From contig CAVXYG010000008.1 of NCBI GenBank assembly GCA_963766005.1, positions 434,001 through 498,000 of the forward strand: a stretch of 64,000 nt of DNA. Reading direction: 5' to 3'. Numbering within the stretch: the stretch's first letter is position 1; each line of letters begins with the position of its first letter. The notes under the pieces are model-generated. The model saw only the letters and a list, made by a program, of their open reading frames with translations, was not told where the DNA came from and ran no database searches. Positions 1 to 8,443 of the stretch are shown here, in pieces. Source of the stretch: CAVXYG01 sp963766005 (GTDB lineage: Bacteria; Actinomycetota; Actinomycetes; S36-B12; GCA-2699445). The position numbers and the translations under genes are program-made.

Positions 1-260
1 AGGTCGTGCTCGTTCATGATCAGCAGGCGCGAGCCCGCGCGCTGCTCGTTCCGTTGGCGGCGCTGCTGGTCGTCGCACTGCTGCTGCTGGCGCGGCGGCG
101 CCCGGACGACGAGGCCCCGGATCCGGACCGCCTGGACGGCCTCGGCGTCGGCGGTTCGGGCGAGGCGGCAGCTGCCGACGAGCGCGGGGTCGCTGCGTTG
201 CGCGATGCTCGCGGCGAGGGCTTCGGCGCCGTGCAGACCACCACGCCGGGGGCATCATGA
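1..260 (+). CDS. C-terminal end of a membrane protein, probably a glycosyltransferase family 2 protein (5' truncated)
   Basis: The frame is open to the left edge of the window, so only the last 80-odd residues are seen. They contain one hydrophobic segment (LLVPLAALLVVALLLLA) followed by an arginine cluster and an acidic, glycine- and alanine-rich tail with no recognisable motif. The stop overlaps the ATG of the DUF5719 gene (ATGA), which implies translational coupling. In other actinobacteria the gene immediately before the DUF5719 gene is usually a large glycosyltransferase family 2 protein with membrane segments. The identification rests on that gene order, not on any motif in this fragment. 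The true start lies outside the window. Confidence 0.45.
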   Translation, partial: VVLVHDQQARARALLVPLAALLVVALLLLARRRPDDEAPDPDRLDGLGVGGSGEAAAADERGVAALRDARGEGFGAVQTTTPGAS

Positions 261-1726
261 GCAGGACGGGTCCGACCGTGGCCGCCGTGGGGCTGGTGGT
301 CCTCATCGCGCTGGCCATCGCTGCCGGGTACGTCTTCTCCGGTGTCCTGACGGCGCCGACGGCGGCGCAATCGACCGACGGCGAGGTCGTGGAACGCACG
401 AGCGTGTGCCCGTCGATGCGGGTGGCGGGAGACATCGCCGAGACCGTGACGGCCTTCGTCGACCCCGACGCGCCCCAAGATGCCGGGACGATCGGGGGCG
501 CCGCCGCCGGACCGGTCCCTCTGCCCGATCCTGGTCAGGCCCTGCGACTTGGGCCGGTGGAGCCGGGAAGTGCGGTCTCCGTCACTGCACTGGGGGAGGC
601 CGTGGGCAGCACCTCAACGGTGCGGGAGTACGACGACACCGGTGAGGAGGGCCGCGGGCTGGCGCTCGGATCCTGCCTGCAGGCGCGGTCCCAGTGGTGG
701 TTCGTCGGCACCTCCGCCGGGCCGGGCCAGCTCGATGAGCTGCTGCTGGCCAACCCCACGGACTCCCCGGCTGTGGTTGCCCTCGACGTCTTCGGCCCGG
801 CCGGCCAGATCGACGTCGCCGGCGGGGGCGGCGTGGTGGTGCAGCCCGGCGAGCAATCGATCGTGCGCATCGACTCGCTCATCCCAGGGCTCTCGGCGGC
901 CACGGTCCGCGTCTCTACCTCCGGCGGCCTCGTGTCGGCGGCGCTGCGATCCTCAGCGATCGACGGACTGATCCCCCGCGGTGCGGAGTACATCCCGGCG
1001 GCAGCCGATCCGGGCACGACCGTGGTCGTGCCCGGTATCCCCGCCGGCAACGGCTCCCGCGAGCTGGTCGTCACCGCTGCGGGCAGGGACGCCGCAGTGA
1101 GGCTGACCTACCTGACCGATGACGGCGAGCTGGAGCCGCAAGGGTTCCGGCGAATCCCGGTGCCGGCCGGCCACACGGTCACCGTGGATCTCGATGACGA
1201 GCTCACGGGACGGGCCGCAGCCGTCGTGGTGTCCTCCAGCACGCCCGTTGTGGCGGGCGCGCGGGCAACCGTGGAGGCGAGGCTGGCGCCCGATGCCACC
1301 GGCGTGCTGAACCGAGTCCCCGTCGCCGACTACGCCTGGACGGCCGGGCAGCAACCGATCGGGACCGACTGGGTGTTGCCGCTCTCGGGCGTGGCAGCGG
1401 CCCCGGCCACGCTGATGCTGAGCGCTCCCTCCGGGCCGGTGACCGTGCGCGCTACCGCGCGGTCGGCCTCGGGGGCCATCGTGGAGCAGGACGTCGACAT
1501 CCCCGGGGGCGCGACGGCCTCGGTGACCGTGCCGGTGACGGAGGGGGCCGCCTCCCACATCGCCCTGACGCGCATCGCCGGGCAATCGCCGTGGTTCGCC
1601 GCCGTCGTGCAGTCGGGTTCCCGCGACAGCGGGCCACTGATCGCCGCCGCAACCGGCACCGACCCGACCACGTGGGTGAGCATCCCTGTGGCCAGGCCGG
1701 ACCCGCGGGCGCTGGTCGGCCGCTGA
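257..1726 (+). CDS. DUF5719 family secreted or membrane-anchored protein
   Basis: This 489-residue protein starts with a single hydrophobic segment (about residues 8-30) that looks like a signal anchor. The rest is a long extracytoplasmic domain rich in Val, Ala, Gly and Thr, with repeated beta-strand-like stretches such as SAVSVTALGEAVGS. Actinobacterial DUF5719 proteins have this length and topology and sit between a glycosyltransferase and the DUF3499/phosphomannomutase block, as here. Function is unknown; the context suggests a role at the cell envelope. The ATG overlaps the preceding stop by four bases. A WhiB gene often follows at this locus in relatives but none is present here. Confidence 0.75.
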   Translation: MSRTGPTVAAVGLVVLIALAIAAGYVFSGVLTAPTAAQSTDGEVVERTSVCPSMRVAGDIAETVTAFVDPDAPQDAGTIGGAAAGPVPLPDPGQALRLGPVEPGSAVSVTALGEAVGSTSTVREYDDTGEEGRGLALGSCLQARSQWWFVGTSAGPGQLDELLLANPTDSPAVVALDVFGPAGQIDVAGGGGVVVQPGEQSIVRIDSLIPGLSAATVRVSTSGGLVSAALRSSAIDGLIPRGAEYIPAAADPGTTVVVPGIPAGNGSRELVVTAAGRDAAVRLTYLTDDGELEPQGFRRIPVPAGHTVTVDLDDELTGRAAAVVVSSSTPVVAGARATVEARLAPDATGVLNRVPVADYAWTAGQQPIGTDWVLPLSGVAAAPATLMLSAPSGPVTVRATARSASGAIVEQDVDIPGGATASVTVPVTEGAASHIALTRIAGQSPWFAAVVQSGSRDSGPLIAAATGTDPTTWVSIPVARPDPRALVGR

Positions 1727-1761
1727 GCCGGATCTGCCCTGCGGCCGACCGCGGCACCGAT

Positions 1762-1840
1762 CCGCACCCGCACCCGACCCGCACCCGCACCCGCACCGCC
1801 CCGCGGCCCCACCCGCACCCGCACCCGCCCCGCGGCCCCG
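1762..1840. repeat. GCACCC-type hexanucleotide tandem repeat
   Basis: Short tandem units of CGCACC/CCGCAC run through this stretch, and a longer segment ending CCCCGCGGCCCC occurs twice (near 1796-1810 and 1827-1839). It lies in the 247-base gap between the DUF5719 and DUF3499 genes. No gene, tRNA or convincing terminator is visible in that gap. The purine/pyrimidine strand bias could make it prone to slippage. Confidence 0.7.
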
Positions 1841-1960
1841 CTGCGCCGCGTCCCCCCTTCCGACCAAGCGGTTGGCCTCCAGCAGCGTCCGGAAGCAGTT
1901 CGATGGGGCGGCGCACATCCGGCGCGGCGGTCAATGTCCTGAAATGTCGCGGTCCCGTTG

Positions 1961-1966
1961 TACCTT
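1961..1966 (+). promoter_or_regulatory. -10 element TACCTT, leaderless promoter of the DUF3499 gene
   Basis: TACCTT ends seven bases before the GTG at 1974. No Shine-Dalgarno sequence is present, so transcription probably starts at or next to the start codon. Confidence 0.55.
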
Positions 1967-1973
1967 GACGGCT

Positions 1974-2348
1974 GTGAGTACGTCTCGGCGCTGCAGTCGC
2001 CCGTCCTGCACCCGTCCCGCAGTGGCGACACTCACGTATGTCTACTCGGACTCCACCGCGGTGCTGGGCCCCTTGGCCACCTACGCCGAGCCCCACTGCT
2101 ACGACCTCTGCTCCAACCACAGCGATCGGCTGACCGCCCCTCGAGGGTGGGAAGTGGTGCGCCTCGCCCCCGACCCCGACGCGCTCAAGCCGTCCAGCGA
2201 CGACCTCGTGGCACTCGCCGACGCGGTCCGTGATGCTGCCCGTCCGCACGGCGACCAGAACAGCCCTGCAGACGACACGCCGCCCGGCACCGTGGAGGTC
2301 GGCCGCCGCGGGCACCTCCGGGTGCTGCGCAGCGTCGACGCTCGGTGA
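1974..2348 (+). CDS. DUF3499 family zinc-ribbon-like protein
   Basis: This 124-residue protein has cysteines in two pairs: Cys7/Cys12 (RRCSRPSC) and Cys42/Cys46 (HCYDLCSNH), with nearby histidines. That arrangement suggests a small metal-binding fold. It matches the actinobacterial DUF3499 family (Rv3258c in M. tuberculosis), which is encoded just upstream of phosphomannomutase. Function is unknown. The start chosen is GTG 1974, because the family begins directly before the first cysteine pair and a -10-like hexamer sits seven bases upstream; an in-frame ATG at 1872 would add 34 poorly conserved-looking residues. The stop overlaps an alternative GTG of the next gene. Confidence 0.85.
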   Translation: MSTSRRCSRPSCTRPAVATLTYVYSDSTAVLGPLATYAEPHCYDLCSNHSDRLTAPRGWEVVRLAPDPDALKPSSDDLVALADAVRDAARPHGDQNSPADDTPPGTVEVGRRGHLRVLRSVDAR

Positions 2349-2353
2349 ACCGC

Positions 2354-2359
2354 TACAGT
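2354..2359 (+). promoter_or_regulatory. -10 element TACAGT, leaderless promoter of manB
   Basis: TACAGT is followed by exactly six bases and then GTG 2366. This favours 2366 over the upstream in-frame GTG at 2345, which overlaps the DUF3499 stop. Confidence 0.5.
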
Positions 2360-2365
2360 CGCGGC

Positions 2366-3769
2366 GTGGAGCATCTCGACCAGATCATCAAGGCCTACGA
2401 CATCCGGGGCATCGTTCCGGAGCAGGTCAACTCGGAATTCACCCACGCCCTCGGGCGGGCAGTGGTGGCGGCACTCGACATCGCGACCGCGGCTGGCGGC
2501 CCCGGCGCGCTCGTGGTCGGGCACGACATGAGGCCCTCGGGCCCGGAACTCGTCGATGCCTTCGCCGCGGGGGCGTCCAGCGCGGGCGCGGATGTCATCC
2601 GGATCGGGCTGTGCTCGACCGACGAGCTCTACTTCGCCTCGGGATCGCTCGGGCTGCCCGGCGCCATGTTCACGGCCAGTCACAACCCTGCCGAGTACAA
2701 CGGCATCAAGTTGTGCCGGGCAGGTGCGTCACCGGTCTCCGGCGAGACCGGCTTGATGGAGATCAAGCGCCGCCTGATCGAGGACGATCTGCCCGCCGCA
2801 GTCGATGAGCCGGGCACCATCACCGATCGCGACCTGCTCCGCGACTATGCCGTATTCCTGCGGGGGCTGGTCGATCTGAGCGAATCGCGGCATCTCAAGG
2901 TCGTCGTCGATGCCGGCAACGGCATGGCCGGGCTGACGGTGCCCGCCGTGTTCGGCCAGGAGGTCGGCCTGCCACGGCTGCCGGTGACGGTCGTGCCGAT
3001 GTACTTCGAGCTCGACGGCACCTTCCCCAACCACGAGGCCAATCCGATCGACCCGGAGAATCTGCGGGATCTGCAGCAGCGGGTGCGCCAGACCGGCGCC
3101 GATCTCGGTCTCGCCTTCGACGGCGACGCCGACCGGTGCTTCGTTGTCGACGAGCGAGGCGACCTGGTGGACCCCTCCGCGCTCACCGGGCTCATCGCCG
3201 TGCGGGAGCTGCAGCGCGAGCCCGGCGGCAGCATCATCCACAACCTCATTACCTCCGCGGCCGTGCCCGAGATCGTCCGCGAGCACGGCGGTACCCCGAT
3301 CCGCACCCGCGTTGGTCACTCCTTCATCAAGGCGACCATGGCCGAGACCGGCGCTGTCTTCGGTGGTGAGCATTCCGGCCACTTCTACTTCCGCGACTTC
3401 TGGCGCGCCGATAGCGGCATGCTGGCGGCCCTCCACACGCTCTCGGAGTTGGGCGAGGCGCCGGAGGGAACCACGCTGTCGAGCTTGTTGGCGCAGTTCC
3501 AGCGCTACAGCGCCAGCGGCGAGGTGAACTCGGTGGTCGGTGATCCCGCGGCCGCCATCGCCATGGTCCGCGCGGCCTACGAGGGCCGCGACTCGGTGAG
3601 CTTCGACGAGCTCGACGGCCTGACGGTGCGCGGCGACGGCTGGTGGTTCAACGTCCGGCCCTCCAACACCGAGCCGCTGCTCCGGCTGAACGCCGAAGCC
3701 GCCACGCCGGAGGCGATGCGTTCCCTGCGCGACGAGGTCCTCCTGGTCATCCGGGGCGCCCGCCCATGA
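2366..3769 (+). CDS. manB: Phosphomannomutase/phosphoglucomutase
   Basis: This enzyme of the alpha-D-phosphohexomutase family interconverts mannose 6-phosphate and mannose 1-phosphate in the cytoplasm, feeding GDP-mannose and envelope mannosylation. All four family signatures are present: the phosphoserine loop TASHNPAEYNG (Ser about 105), the magnesium loop DGDADRC, the sugar-binding GEHSGHFYF and the phosphate-binding RPSNTEPLLRL near the C-terminus. Its 467 residues are normal for the family. It overlaps the following Trm112-like gene by ATGA, and manA comes next, so the three look like one operon. Relative to M. tuberculosis the order DUF3499-manB-small protein-manA is conserved. An alternative start is GTG 2345. 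Confidence 0.93.
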   Translation: MEHLDQIIKAYDIRGIVPEQVNSEFTHALGRAVVAALDIATAAGGPGALVVGHDMRPSGPELVDAFAAGASSAGADVIRIGLCSTDELYFASGSLGLPGAMFTASHNPAEYNGIKLCRAGASPVSGETGLMEIKRRLIEDDLPAAVDEPGTITDRDLLRDYAVFLRGLVDLSESRHLKVVVDAGNGMAGLTVPAVFGQEVGLPRLPVTVVPMYFELDGTFPNHEANPIDPENLRDLQQRVRQTGADLGLAFDGDADRCFVVDERGDLVDPSALTGLIAVRELQREPGGSIIHNLITSAAVPEIVREHGGTPIRTRVGHSFIKATMAETGAVFGGEHSGHFYFRDFWRADSGMLAALHTLSELGEAPEGTTLSSLLAQFQRYSASGEVNSVVGDPAAAIAMVRAAYEGRDSVSFDELDGLTVRGDGWWFNVRPSNTEPLLRLNAEAATPEAMRSLRDEVLLVIRGARP

Positions 3770-3972
3770 GCGGCAGGATCGACCCGCGGCTGCTGGAGCT
3801 GCTCGCCTGTCCGTGCCCCCATCACGCACCGGTGGCCCCGGCAGCAGTCGCTGACGATCCTCACCTGCGCTGCCAGCGGTGCGGCACGGGATTCCCGATC
3901 CAGGACGGCATTCCGGTGATGCTCCTGGAGGCGGCCGTCCCCGGTCGACATGGGATTGGGGGGGTGGAGTAG
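3766..3972 (+). CDS. Trm112-like zinc-binding protein
   Basis: This 68-residue protein has the Trm112 layout: LLELLACP-C near the N-terminus (Cys15, Cys17), a central C-x2-C pair (Cys36, Cys39 in LRCQRCGTGF) and FPIQDGIPVML, the typical end of the fold. Trm112-like proteins act as small activators or partners of methyltransferases, or as stand-alone zinc ribbons; the partner here is unknown. The ATG overlaps the manB stop (ATGA) and the stop is four bases before manA, so it is co-expressed with mannose metabolism. In related genomes a SIS-domain protein often lies between this gene and manA; it is absent here. Confidence 0.82.
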   Translation: MSGRIDPRLLELLACPCPHHAPVAPAAVADDPHLRCQRCGTGFPIQDGIPVMLLEAAVPGRHGIGGVE

Positions 3973-3976
3973 CACC

Positions 3977-5056
3977 ATGGCCGCGGTAGTCGCAGGAGCG
4001 GTGAAGGACTACGCCTGGGGAATGATCGACGGCATGGTCCCCTGGACGGGCCGAGGGACCGGGAAGCCGCAGGCCGAACTGTGGTTCGGTGTGCACCCGT
4101 CCGGCCCCTCGCCGGTTCTGGGAGGTGGCACGGCCGAGGTCGCGCTGGCCGATGCGACCGTGCCGCTGCTGGTCAAGATCTTGGCCGCCGGGCATCCGTT
4201 GAGCATCCAGATCCACCCTGACGCCGAGCAGGCCAGCGCCGGTTTCGCAGCGCAGCCGCCCGGCGCGACGACCTACTCCGACAGCGCCGAGAAGACCGAG
4301 ATGGTCGTGGCGATGTCGCAGTTCCAGGCGCTCGCCGGGTGGCGCGAACCACGGCGGGCGGCTTCCATCCTCGCATCGTTGGGCTACCCGAAGGCCGTCC
4401 AAGACGCTGCAGCGGAAGGCCGGTGGGCCGACACCGCGGGGATGATCATTCAGGGGCTCCCGGAGCCGGGGCCGTGGGACCCCGGCCGAGTGCGTGCCGC
4501 GCTGGGTACCGACAACGCGCTCGAGGCCACCGCGCTCGGCGACCTCGCCGCAAGGTACCCGGACGACCCCGGGGTCGGGGTGGCTTCGATCCTCGGCTTC
4601 CAAGCGCTGGAGCCGGGCCAGGCCCTGTATGTCCCCGCCGGTGTGCCCCATGCCTACCTGCGCGGCGTGTCGCTGGAGGTCATGACCTCCAGCGACAACG
4701 TGCTGCGACTCGGCCTGACCAGCAAGGAGATCGCGATTGGCGACGCGCTGCGCGCCATCCGCGCCGATCGGGAGCCGGCACTCCTGCTCGCCACCGCCGG
4801 GCCCAAGCACCCAGCGGGTGCACCCTTCGCGGTGACGCTGCAGCGAACGGTCTCCGAGGTGCTGCCGACAGGGTCCTACCGCGTCGTGCTGGCTGTCGAC
4901 GGACCCGTGCAGGTGACCCTCGCCGGTGCCGCGACCGAACTCGCGATCGGGCAGGCGATGCTCATCCCGGCCGACGACCCGACCGCGGTGATCACCTCCG
5001 AGGCGATGGTGGCGCTCGTCGTCGCGGTGGGGGAGACCCAGGCTCGCGAGCAGTGA
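3977..5056 (+). CDS. manA: Mannose-6-phosphate isomerase, class I
   Basis: This zinc enzyme interconverts fructose 6-phosphate and mannose 6-phosphate, supplying substrate to the adjacent phosphomannomutase. The 359-residue protein has the class I motifs: AELWFGVHPSG, the zinc ligands in SIQIHPD (Gln78, His80), a Glu in KTEMV (about 108), YVPAGVPHAYL (His about 225) and SSDNVLRLGLT. The usual HKPE segment reads AEKTE, but the zinc glutamate is kept. ATG 3977 is chosen since an upstream in-frame ATG at 3950 would extend far into the preceding gene. The stop overlaps the GTG of the cation-efflux gene. Confidence 0.92.
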   Translation: MAAVVAGAVKDYAWGMIDGMVPWTGRGTGKPQAELWFGVHPSGPSPVLGGGTAEVALADATVPLLVKILAAGHPLSIQIHPDAEQASAGFAAQPPGATTYSDSAEKTEMVVAMSQFQALAGWREPRRAASILASLGYPKAVQDAAAEGRWADTAGMIIQGLPEPGPWDPGRVRAALGTDNALEATALGDLAARYPDDPGVGVASILGFQALEPGQALYVPAGVPHAYLRGVSLEVMTSSDNVLRLGLTSKEIAIGDALRAIRADREPALLLATAGPKHPAGAPFAVTLQRTVSEVLPTGSYRVVLAVDGPVQVTLAGAATELAIGQAMLIPADDPTAVITSEAMVALVVAVGETQAREQ

Positions 5057-6012
5057 GCACCGAGGGCGGCATGCGCGCCGTGCTGGCGGCGATGGCGGCC
5101 AACGCAGGCATCGCCGCCAGCAAATTCGTCGCCTTCGCCGTGACCGGGTCGTCCTCCATGCTGTCGGAGGGCATCCACTCGCTGGCCGACACCGGCAACC
5201 AGGCGCTGCTGCTGCTCGGCAACAAGCGGGCACGACGTTCCCCGGATGCCGAGCATCAGTTCGGGTACGGCCGCACGAGGTACCTCTACGCCTTCATGGT
5301 GGCCATCGTCCTGTTCCTGCTGGGCGGGGTGTTCTCGCTCTACGAGGGCGTCCACAAGATCCAGCACCCGGAGGAGCTCGATCAGGCGTGGGTCGCCTTC
5401 GCCGTGCTGGTGTTCGCCATGGCGCTGGAGGGCTGGTCCTGGCGGACGGCCATGCGGGAGGCGAAGAAGGACAGAGGCCGTATCGGCATGCTCGCCTACC
5501 TGCGCCGCACCCGGCAGCCGGAGCTGCCGGTGGTCCTGCTGGAGGATACCGGGGCCCTGATCGGGCTGCTCTTCGCGCTTCTCGGCGTCACCATGGCCAC
5601 GGTGACCGGCGACGGCCGATGGGACGGCATCGGGGCAATGGCGGTGGGGGTGCTGCTCCTGGTGATCGCGGTGTTCCTCGCCTTCGAGATGGCGAGCATG
5701 CTCGTTGGCGAGAGCGCGCTGCCGGAGCAGGAGGATCAGATCCGGGAGGCGATCGCCGCCACGCCGGGCGTCAACCGGGTGATCGACATGCGCACCGTGC
5801 ACGTGGGCCCGGACGAGATCCTGGTGGCGGTCAAGATCGGGGCTCGAGGCGCTACGACGGCCGAGGAACTCGCCGGGGTGATCAATGAGGCCGAGCGTCG
5901 GCTGAGGGCCGTGGTCCCCGCCGCCCGCTACGTCTACATCGAGCCGGACATCTACCGCGCCGACTACCGACCGTCGCCCGCCTCCGGTGTTGACGAGGAG
6001 GGGGAGTCGTAG
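5053..6012 (+). CDS. Cation diffusion facilitator (CDF) family transporter
   Basis: This 319-residue membrane protein has the CDF fold: about six hydrophobic segments, the metal-site HxxxD in SEGIHSLADTGNQ (His42, Asp46), HQFGYGRTRYLYA after the second helix, and a C-terminal cytoplasmic domain (from about residue 230) ending in HVGPDEILVAVKI. Such proteins export divalent cations in exchange for protons; the metal cannot be read from sequence. A CDF gene between manA and ahcY is frequent in actinobacteria. GTG 5053 overlaps the manA stop, so it is probably the last gene of the manB-manA operon. Confidence 0.88.
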   Translation: MSTEGGMRAVLAAMAANAGIAASKFVAFAVTGSSSMLSEGIHSLADTGNQALLLLGNKRARRSPDAEHQFGYGRTRYLYAFMVAIVLFLLGGVFSLYEGVHKIQHPEELDQAWVAFAVLVFAMALEGWSWRTAMREAKKDRGRIGMLAYLRRTRQPELPVVLLEDTGALIGLLFALLGVTMATVTGDGRWDGIGAMAVGVLLLVIAVFLAFEMASMLVGESALPEQEDQIREAIAATPGVNRVIDMRTVHVGPDEILVAVKIGARGATTAEELAGVINEAERRLRAVVPAARYVYIEPDIYRADYRPSPASGVDEEGES

Positions 6013-6158
6013 CCGTGTCGGTGACTGGCGGAGGTGTCCTAGGGATGTCAGACTGACGGAGTCGGACCATCGAAGCCTCGTGACGTCCTGAACACGACGA
6101 CAGCATTCCCGCCCCGGTCGGGCCACGGGCTCGGTCGCCATACGCACGAGGTGAGCAC

Positions 6159-7595
6159 ATGACAGTGGACTACAAGGTTGCCGATCTCGCCCTGGCCGAT
6201 TTCGGCCGCCACGAGATTCGGTTGGCCGAGCACGAGATGCCGGGCCTGATGGCGATGCGTCGGGAGTTCGGGCAGACCAAGCCGCTGACCGGGGCCCGCA
6301 TCACCGGGTCGCTGCACATGACCATTCAGACCGCGGTGCTCATCGAGACCCTGGTCGAGCTCGGGGCCGAGGTGCGCTGGGCCTCCTGCAACATCTTCTC
6401 CACCCAGGACCACGCAGCGGCGGCCGTCGTGATCGGTCCGAACGGAACCGTCGGGGACCCGCAGGGCGTGCCGGTGTACGCCTGGAAGGGCGAGACGCTT
6501 CCCGAGTACTGGTGGTGCACCGAGCAGGTGCTGCGCTGGCCCGACGGCGGCGGCCCGAACATGATCCTCGACGACGGCGGCGACGCGACCCTGCTGGTGC
6601 ACAAGGGCGCTGAGTTCGAACGGGCCGGAATGGTGCCGGACCCGGCCGGCGCAGATTCCGAGGAGTTCGCCGTCGTGCTGGAACTGCTCGGCCGTTCGCT
6701 GGCGGAGGACGCGGGGCGCTGGACCACGATCGCCGCCGGGATCATCGGCGTCACCGAGGAGACCACGACCGGCGTCCACCGGCTGTACGAGATGGCGCGC
6801 GACGAGACCCTGCTGTTCCCGGCTATCAACGTCAACGACTCCGTGACCAAGTCGAAGTTCGACAACAAGTACGGCTGCCGGCACTCGCTCATCGACGGGA
6901 TCAACCGCGCAACCGACGTCCTGATCGGCGGCAAGGCTGCCGTGGTCTGCGGCTACGGCGATGTCGGCAAGGGGTGCGCGGAGTCGCTACGGGGGCAGGG
7001 CGCCCGCGTGCTCGTCACCGAGATCGACCCGATCTGCGCCTTGCAGGCGGCCATGGACGGCTACCAGGTCGTTGCGCTGGAGTCCGTGCTGGAGACCGCC
7101 GACATCTTCATCACGGCAACCGGCTGCCTCGACGTCATCACGGCCGAGCACATGAGTCGGATGAAGCACCAGGCCATCGTGGGCAATATCGGCCACTTCG
7201 ACAACGAGATCGACATGGCCGGGCTCATGGCTTGGCCGGGCGTGGAGCGCCGCCCGGTGAAGGCCCAGGTCGACGAATGGGTCTTCCCCGATGGCCACTC
7301 GGTCATCGTCCTGTCCGAGGGCCGACTGCTGAACCTGGGCAACGCCACCGGTCACCCGTCCTTCGTCATGAGCAACTCCTTCACCAACCAGGTGCTCGCC
7401 CAGATCGAGTTGTTCGCCCGGTCCGAGGACTACCCGGTGGGGGTCTACACCCTGCCCAAGCACCTCGACGAGATGGTCGCGCGGCTGCACCTCCCAGCGC
7501 TGGGCGTGGAGATGACGGAACTGACGAAGAAGCAGGCCGACTACCTCGGCGTGCCGATCGAGGGGCCGTACAAACCGGATTCCTATCGGTACTGA
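6159..7595 (+). CDS. ahcY: S-adenosyl-L-homocysteine hydrolase
   Basis: AhcY hydrolyses S-adenosylhomocysteine to adenosine and homocysteine with bound NAD, closing the methyl cycle in the cytoplasm. The 478-residue protein has the full set of motifs: GRHEIRLAEHEMPGLMA, GSLHMTIQTAVLIETL, SCNIFSTQDHAAAA, the NAD-binding CGYGDVGKGCAESL (about residues 265-278), VGNIGHFDNEID and the C-terminal KPDSYRY. ATG 6159 has a good ribosome site (GAGGTGAGC). The 146-base upstream gap holds its promoter; I looked for an SAH riboswitch there and did not find a convincing match. In M. tuberculosis tmk separates ahcY from mtrA; here a CPBP protease gene does. Confidence 0.96.
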   Translation: MTVDYKVADLALADFGRHEIRLAEHEMPGLMAMRREFGQTKPLTGARITGSLHMTIQTAVLIETLVELGAEVRWASCNIFSTQDHAAAAVVIGPNGTVGDPQGVPVYAWKGETLPEYWWCTEQVLRWPDGGGPNMILDDGGDATLLVHKGAEFERAGMVPDPAGADSEEFAVVLELLGRSLAEDAGRWTTIAAGIIGVTEETTTGVHRLYEMARDETLLFPAINVNDSVTKSKFDNKYGCRHSLIDGINRATDVLIGGKAAVVCGYGDVGKGCAESLRGQGARVLVTEIDPICALQAAMDGYQVVALESVLETADIFITATGCLDVITAEHMSRMKHQAIVGNIGHFDNEIDMAGLMAWPGVERRPVKAQVDEWVFPDGHSVIVLSEGRLLNLGNATGHPSFVMSNSFTNQVLAQIELFARSEDYPVGVYTLPKHLDEMVARLHLPALGVEMTELTKKQADYLGVPIEGPYKPDSYRY

Positions 7596-7596
7596 C

Positions 7597-8382
7597 GTGC
7601 CTCGACGCGACCCGCCGCTCTACGCGACCTGTCCGGCGGCTGCGATCGACGCCGTCCGGCTCGGGCTGCCCCTGCGGACGACGCGGTGGGGCGCGTGGGA
7701 TGCGCTGTGGGCCATCCTCGGCTCCATCGTCATCGCCAACGCGGTGGCGATCGTGCTGATCGTGCTGACCGGCGCTTCGACGAGCTCGGGCTCCGGGCTC
7801 GACCTGTCCTCGGGATGGATCCTGCTCACGATCGCCGCCCCCTGGATCGCGTTGGCGGGTTGGCCGATCCTCGCGACCCGGCGGCGCGGCAACGGTGCGG
7901 TAGTCGACCTCGGCCTGCGGTTTGGCAAGTCCGACGTGCTCGCCGGGCTGGCCGGCGGCGCCGCGGCCTTCGGCGTCGGCCTGGCGGCCGGGCTGCTCAC
8001 CGCCGCGCTGGTGGGGGACTTCTCCTCGGCTGCGGGCGATCAAGCCCAGGAGTTGGCCGATGCCAGCGGTCCGGCAGTGCTCATCGTCTTCGCGCTGATG
8101 GTGGCGGTCGGGGCCCCGGTCGCGGAGGAGCTGACATTCCGCGGACTGCTCTGGTCCGGACTGGCCAAGCGCGGAGCCCGGCCGTGGGTGGCAATCGCGG
8201 TCAGTGCCGTGGCCTTCGCGCTGCTGCACTTCGAGCCCGCGCGGTTGCTGGTCCTGCTGTCCATCGGCGCGGTCCTGGGCGTGATCCGCTGGCGCACCGG
8301 ATCGGTTGGTGCCTGCATCGTCGCCCACGGCGTGAACAACCTCCCCGGCGCGCTGGGGATCCTGGCACTCGGCCTGTCCTGA
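7597..8382 (+). CDS. CPBP family intramembrane metalloprotease (CAAX protease/Rce1-like)
   Basis: This 261-residue polytopic protein carries the Abi/CPBP motifs: AEELTFRG (Glu-Glu about 177-178, Arg182), a conserved His in FALLHF and a third motif CIVAHGVNN. Six or more hydrophobic segments surround them. The family contains membrane-embedded glutamate proteases and bacteriocin-immunity proteins; the substrate here is unknown. The GTG is one base after the ahcY stop, so it is probably transcribed with ahcY although the jobs are unrelated. It occupies the position of thymidylate kinase in mycobacteria. Confidence 0.87.
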   Translation: MPRRDPPLYATCPAAAIDAVRLGLPLRTTRWGAWDALWAILGSIVIANAVAIVLIVLTGASTSSGSGLDLSSGWILLTIAAPWIALAGWPILATRRRGNGAVVDLGLRFGKSDVLAGLAGGAAAFGVGLAAGLLTAALVGDFSSAAGDQAQELADASGPAVLIVFALMVAVGAPVAEELTFRGLLWSGLAKRGARPWVAIAVSAVAFALLHFEPARLLVLLSIGAVLGVIRWRTGSVGACIVAHGVNNLPGALGILALGLS

Positions 8383-8430
8383 GACTCTCCGGGACCGCTG
8401 GGCTGGTGGGGTTCGAGGGGTCCCGGATGC

Positions 8431-8436
8431 GATGAT
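8431..8436 (+). promoter_or_regulatory. -10-like element GATGAT before mtrA
   Basis: GATGAT ends seven bases before GTG 8444 and no Shine-Dalgarno sequence is visible, suggesting leaderless transcription of mtrA. Confidence 0.4.
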
Positions 8437-8443
8437 GGGATGC

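Noticed and set aside
1727..1973. whiB gene expected between DUF5719 and DUF3499
   Set aside because: No frame with the four-cysteine WhiB pattern exists in the gap.
2729..5233. 834-codon minus-strand frame opposite manB-manA
   Set aside because: It is an antisense shadow of well-supported genes with no recognisable motif or start signal.
6013..6158. SAH or SAM riboswitch upstream of ahcY
   Set aside because: A GGGCTCGG-like stretch is present, but the conserved core and pairing of the SAH riboswitch could not be reconstructed.
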